Source: Acanthaster planci
Taxonomy: Eukaryota > Echinodermata > Asteroidea > Valvatida > Acanthasteridae
Assembly: GCF_001949145.1 (NCBI RefSeq)
Contig: NW_019091610.1
Location: 288,916-352,915, forward strand
Length of the DNA: 64,000 bases
Reading direction: 5' to 3'
Below are positions 59,601 through 64,000 of this stretch, piece by piece. The translations under genes were made by a program, and so were the position numbers. The notes beneath the pieces were generated by a model. That model saw only the letters and a list, made by a program, of their open reading frames with translations. It did no database searches and was not told where the DNA came from. Every line of letters begins with the position of its first letter. The first letter of the stretch is position 1.

Positions 59601-62600
59601 TTTTTATCCCATAAGAATACCACAGTGCCCTCATTCTATCTTACATGCACACAAACTATTTCCCAGAAGTTGAGACATTCAAGAACCGCACTTTCATTGC
59701 TATCATAGTGTTATCTGTGTCTAAACAATGTGCCAGTGTTTTGCTTTCGCTAGATTAATAGATTCCGTTTACTCTGAAATTTAACTTGCAGAAAGTGGAG
59801 AAAGCATCAGACAGAGCAGCTGCAATGACCTTTGGCCCCAGCAACAGTTCCCATGGCGATAGCCATTTTGCACCCAATAGGTACGGCACAGCGGCTGCAA
59901 CCCTTGAGGCCCTGCACGATCACGATGAAGCATATTCAGAAGGTAACTCAGAGAGCTACAGTGTACTCTTGGACAAATTCCTGAAAAGCTTAGTACAAAA
60001 TGTTGACACTTTCCACACAACACCGTACGTGTACATGCATCTTTTAAGGAACAGGGGTTTACCCTAAGGCAGAGTAACCGCAGCTGCAAGCAGTAACCAA
60101 CCCTTTAGGGAAAGGAGAGTCACATTAAAATAACCTTCCATTTGCTGTAACACAGTCAAAAATTCCTTCCACTTCTCCCTGTACAGTACATAGACATGTC
60201 ATATCATATCATTTGACTGATTTTGACTGAAAGGACTACTGTGTCAAGAATGCAACTCTATATAGGAGGGTTTTAATGCTCAAAAGACCTACTGAGTAGA
60301 TGCATGTAAACGATAGTGTGAGAGGTCATTATGGTCCAATACTGACATAATGTGTACATGTTTAAGTCCTTACAAAGCTTCTCCAAGTTCAAGACACTCC
60401 AACAGTGCCAGTAACCATGGTAACATGATCCCGAGCATCTGTGGGTCATTCTATAAATTTGGGGTCCAAACATTTGACATCTTTGGGTCTGTTACACCTG
60501 ACCTGTGTCAGTTGACACATAAATACCAGTGACCTTACACTACTACTGTTTTTATTTGTCTGGCAGGTACCCGGTAATTTGTATTGATCAATCACTCTTG
60601 GGAACTGGAGATTTTTTACAAAATTATACGTCTGACGTGACAAGGAGATTAAAAAATTGTACTGCAAATTTGTAGAATGACCGTAGACACTTGAGATCAC
60701 AAACTGCCTAACCACCACCACTGGCACTGTGTGAATGTTTCTCCCTTTCAGAGGCTTTCCAAGTGCTTAACCCCTTGACGACGGGAATTTCTTTCCGAAA
60801 GCTGACTCCTAGAATTCCAGCCTCGCTTGGCCGCGAAGGCCACCTGCCAAACTGCAAATTCTCAGTTTGTGGCCCTGCGTACTTTGAATTACACGGTGAA
60901 AAGGCTGATTGTTCGGTGGCATGCGGCTCTACTCACCCTTCTACATTCCCGTTGCCTCTTTTCAAAGTGGGGGCTATTTTGAAGCTGGTGATTATGATGC
61001 AAATTCGGTCTTTTCATTTCTGGGCTACACACAAAGACCAATTACCATATGTATAAGAGCCAGGGTCTGCCTTCTTTCACCGTGTTCGCTCGAGCATGGG
61101 CCGAGAATGATGGCTGAAAAGTGGGCTGAGGATCTCAATTTTTACGGCGTGTCTAGCCACCTCCCGGCGCGAAGGGGTTAACACTGTTAGGGCACATTGA
61201 GCAACGAACTTTGCCAGGCAGCACTGCTGACAACATCAGACACAGCAGCCAGTCACCTAGGAATGTCTAAATTCATGAAATGGGATTGACGTCTGCTTCT
61301 AATGTTATGTGAACCCAGTTATTTGACAGACATTGTTTCTGTGTAAATAAATCAAATGTAGAGGTAGCAAGGTTCTTTTTTATCTTAGATTTGGGCTCAA
61401 CTGAAACATTAGCGAAAAATGAAGATGGATCAAGAGTGTTTTTTCATTTGAACTTTTTATTCATGGGTACTTCCAGAATATAGGGGTCCTTTTTTGTGTC
61501 CCTGTCACATCTGACATGTGATTTTGTAAGAATACATTTTCTAATTTCCAAGAGTGATGAATTAATGCAAACTACCTGTCAAAACGCACAGTAATTGTTT
61601 GAAATCAATTCTGGTGATATTTCCACGTCAAATGACAAAGGTCAGATGTAACAGGCACACAAAATGTCACACTTTTGGACCCGTAATTTCTTGAATTACC
61701 CATATATCAGTATATATGCATTACAACTGTACTTGTTGGGCATTCTCCTGATGAGATTGTCCCTTACAAGATTGCCTCCTGGCCAGTTCTCTCTGGTCAC
61801 TCTCTTTTATTCTTGTCTTGTTTAAGCGCAAGACCTACTCAGTCAGTGGATGGCACAGAAATGCGGCCTGGACGGTGAGGATGACGATCTGAAGTATTTT
61901 GTAGACGACGAGGACGTGAGCGACTACACGGCCTCCAAGCAGGCCGCCAAGTCGGACCTGAAGGACCAGTGGAACAACCTCCTGGCAGAGAACGATCCCG
62001 TAGCCGCGGACCCGTACAACAAGATGTCGTCAGAAGGTATCGTGGACCTGTGTTGTTTTGAGCATGAAGGGCTGGTCTGAATTTAAAGTAGCCAAAGCTG
62101 CACCAGGCCAGTACAGGTAGTTGCTGGCCTCCATAGATATGACTGGTATCACCATCCAAGTCATTTGGACTCAGGCTTACGTCGAAAAACAAGCCGACTG
62201 TAAGGTATAAAATAAGTCCACCGAAGGGTCTTTTTTGGATAAAACTATTACAGACCTAAACTGGTGGTTTGTTTTCTCACTGCAACGTAGTTGCAACTGT
62301 GATGGAGCCATTTCTTTTTAAGCAATACATTTCAGCCCTGCACATTTTAGTGGAGAAAATCCGTTCACGCCTACAGTCATGTGCTCGCCAGAGTAAAGTC
62401 AAGTTGTACTCAAAACCGTTGTCGCATGAGTCTTCCTGCCAAATCTCATCATGTCCGAGTACAAACTCCTGAAGGTCATTATCCCGGAAATTTATTCAGG
62501 TTGAATGTGTCTCCCTTTTCTGCAGAACTCTTTCACCAGATAGAGACCCGGGACGATGACCAGTACGTCCAGAGCATCCTTGGTGAACTGATGAAGAAAG

Positions 62601-64000
62601 ATGTCGTGGAGAGCAGCTTCAAGAGAGATCTTGGCATAGGAGCAGAGAGCAAGAAGAAGCATGACCCTAGGACCACAATGGCTGCAAGACAGCAGAAGGT
62701 AAAGAGCTCATCGTCATATAGGGTCTAGGACTTGACGAACTTTAACCTGTGAAAGGAACAATTTTATCGTTTCCAGTTATCCAAAAAGTAACTGACAAAT
62801 TATTGTTGAAAAGCGTGCCTGGTTCAAAGACAGTTTAGTTTAGACTTGTGAAATCGTTCTTTCTGGCGCAAGCTGCCATTTTGAAGAAAAAATTGCAAGA
62901 AGGCCATCTCCAACGACGCAACAAAAGATGCAGTTTTGGGTAATGGCCATTGACGTTCACAAGCTTCCATATGACACTCACACATGCCCGCGGTTGCTCT
63001 AATTCATTGGTTCCTTGCATGACATCGCGTACCTGCTTTCGACTGAATAGAGACTTTCCCAGACACTGAATTCAGGCGTAGTTCAAAAACATGAGTCGTC
63101 AACTTTTTATTCTGAAATCAAAATCCTGAAATATACAGTCTTCACTAAGCTGAAACTTTGTCAGGTTTTGTTCTTACATGTAGGTACATTTCTTGAGATT
63201 TTGAATAATATTTGTTGCTTCATAGGAACATAACTTACACGTACGCGTTCATGTCCTTGGATTCAATTGGACAAAACATGTGGGTCTTTGGAAGCCACAA
63301 TAGTGCCTTCAGGTGTGGCCCATAGACTTGTGTATCATAACCAGCTGTTAGCTGAGTCGTTTGGACACGGCTATGTTCAGTTGAATTCCACTTTCTGTGC
63401 AAGAGTGCGATTCGGAATCCTAATTACATGTAGAAACCATTACTGCAGCCTCATAGTGCTCGTGGACAGGTGGAACGCATGCGTTGCGTGCCTCTTTGAC
63501 CAAGGAGGTGCCGTGGCTCAAACGACATGTAGATGATAGCGTGAGTGAGTGAGATGCCACCGCAGTTACATGACATTTTTTGGGATTAGTCTATCTGCTC
63601 CGAGCGGGAACGAATGAAAGACGTGGGAACTCACCGCTTGCACGCACAGCTTTATGCGCACTTAGTTTGAATGTAAGATCTTTGTGTGCGTGCTGTACAT
63701 GTCCACGAGCCCAGTTGAAAAACTTCCCACAAGATTGTCTCTTACAAATTTGCTGATGAGGGTGCACTTGAACTCAGGGCAGATGGGCAGCTCGTGGAAG
63801 GGGTGATTAAAAACATGTGACTCAAGCAGTGCCAGCACCCTTCACTTTCTCTTCTTGCGAGACCACACACCCCGTCATCTGCTGATGCAAGGATCCCGTT
63901 GTCGCCTGCAGGTGAAGGAGAACAGAGAGAAGAGGCAGCAGGTGAGAGAGGCGCAGCTGCGGCAGCAGCAGCAGCACAAGGCGGCGCAGTCCCAGGCCCG
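56661..64000 (+). CDS. ccdc191: CCDC191-like coiled-coil protein, 5' part (runs off window)
   Basis: Exons: 56661-56747, 58715-58762, 59792-59942, 61827-62036, 62526-62698 and 63912 to beyond 64000; phases 0,0,1,1,0. About 253 residues are visible. Recognisable elements: a short N-terminus YRWKRW, the DIQEWIKKVEKASDRA block (about 39-54), LEALHDHDEAYSEAQDLLSQW, an acidic stretch DGEDDDLKYFVDDEDV, QYVQSILGELMKKDVVES, HDPRTTM, and then VKENREKRQQ leading into a Gln/Arg-rich coiled coil. The order and spacing fit vertebrate CCDC191 (KIAA1407), a protein of unclear role. For exon 4 an acceptor 4 nt further downstream cannot be used without breaking the frame; one 6 nt downstream (after CGCAAG) could, losing AQ. 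The identity is from memory of the family and is moderately sure; the exon structure is well supported. Confidence 0.78.
58813..58880 (+). mobile_element. SINE head fragment
   Basis: GAGGTTCAATTCCTGGCCTG followed by GACCATATG parallels GGGTTCGATTCCCGGCTCGG and TCCACATGG of the SINE at 55636. It is a worn B-box region in CCDC191 intron 2, too decayed to be a tRNA gene. Confidence 0.45.
60443..60682. mobile_element. MITE-like element, GGGTCATTCTATAAATT family, copy 3
   Basis: In CCDC191 intron 3. The left end is GGGTCATTCTATAAATTTGG and the right end, on the minus strand, GGTCATTCTACAAATTTGC. The left interior keeps TTACACCTGACCTGTGTCA, similar to the other copies, while the rest has diverged or been replaced. 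Confidence 0.75.
60771..61177. mobile_element. TTAA-bounded 407-bp element (piggyBac-like, nonautonomous)
   Basis: In CCDC191 intron 3. TTAA lies on both sides (60767-60770 and 61178-61181). The terminal inverted repeats are CCCCTTGACGACGGG and, on the minus strand, CCCCTTCGCGCCGGG. TTAA followed by a C-rich CCCYTT end is characteristic of piggyBac-type elements. The open frames inside are not protein-like. Confidence 0.8.
61464..61702. mobile_element. MITE-like element, GGGTCATTCTATAAATT family, copy 2
   Basis: In CCDC191 intron 3, about 290 bp after the TTAA element. Same interior as the copy at 6719-6964 across nearly its whole length; ends have drifted (left GGGTACTTCCAGAATATAGG, right on the minus strand GGGTAATTCAAGAAATTACG). 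Confidence 0.82.
63594..63664 (+). repeat. GC-rich dispersed repeat, copy 3 (partial)
   Basis: In CCDC191 intron 5. ATCTGCTCCGAGCGGGAACG starts like the other two copies, and GCACGCACAGCTTTATGCGC corresponds loosely to their GCGCGCAAGTATATGCG block. It ends before the GCGGAGCAC block. Confidence 0.6.

Noticed and set aside
60763-61181. Two overlapping open frames of 90-97 codons
   Set aside because: They coincide with the noncoding TTAA element and show no protein-like conservation or splice context.

Overview
The window is animal nuclear DNA: coding sequence is split into short exons with GT-AG introns, and about nine tenths of it is AT-rich intron or intergenic sequence full of small repeats. 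Six loci contain protein-coding exons. The gene content (TRPC channel, TRIM-NHL protein, GPI-type trehalase, MRPL40, CCDC191), the many TACATGTA and TAGGCCTA palindromes and the dense small transposons suggest a marine invertebrate deuterostome, most likely an echinoderm. That taxonomic call is an impression from gene content and repeat style. Two runs of N (148 and 530 bases) mark a draft assembly.

Layout. 813-17448 (+): a 14-exon TRPC-type cation channel, 1036 codons when spliced. 17449-22466: its 3' region, then a graveyard of foldback elements and a LINE remnant. 22467-26834 (-): a two-exon THAP/DDE transposase-like gene, 497 codons, open throughout but with one catalytic acidic residue replaced by serine. 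26835-34431: a long gene-poor stretch with the larger N gap. 34432-36421 (+): a two-exon RING/B-box/NHL (TRIM) gene, 596 codons. 36422-40622: gene-poor. 40623-48860 (+): a 13-exon trehalase, 606 codons, with signal peptide and a GPI-type tail. 48861-52187: gene-poor. 52188-56374 (-): mitochondrial ribosomal protein L40, 4 exons, one of only 18 nt. 56661-64000 (+): the first six exons of a CCDC191-like coiled-coil gene that runs off the window. MRPL40 and the CCDC191-like gene are head to head with 286 bp between their start codons.

The exon models were built by hand. Every junction uses GT...AG, codon phase is preserved across every intron, and each spliced length is a whole number of codons, which is good internal support. 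The genes do not form a pathway; they are ordinary unlinked animal genes. Repeated DNA is the other theme: at least nine families of short inverted-repeat (MITE-like) elements, several present two or three times in 64 kb, two of them bounded by TTAA, plus four tandem arrays and a repeated GC-rich block.
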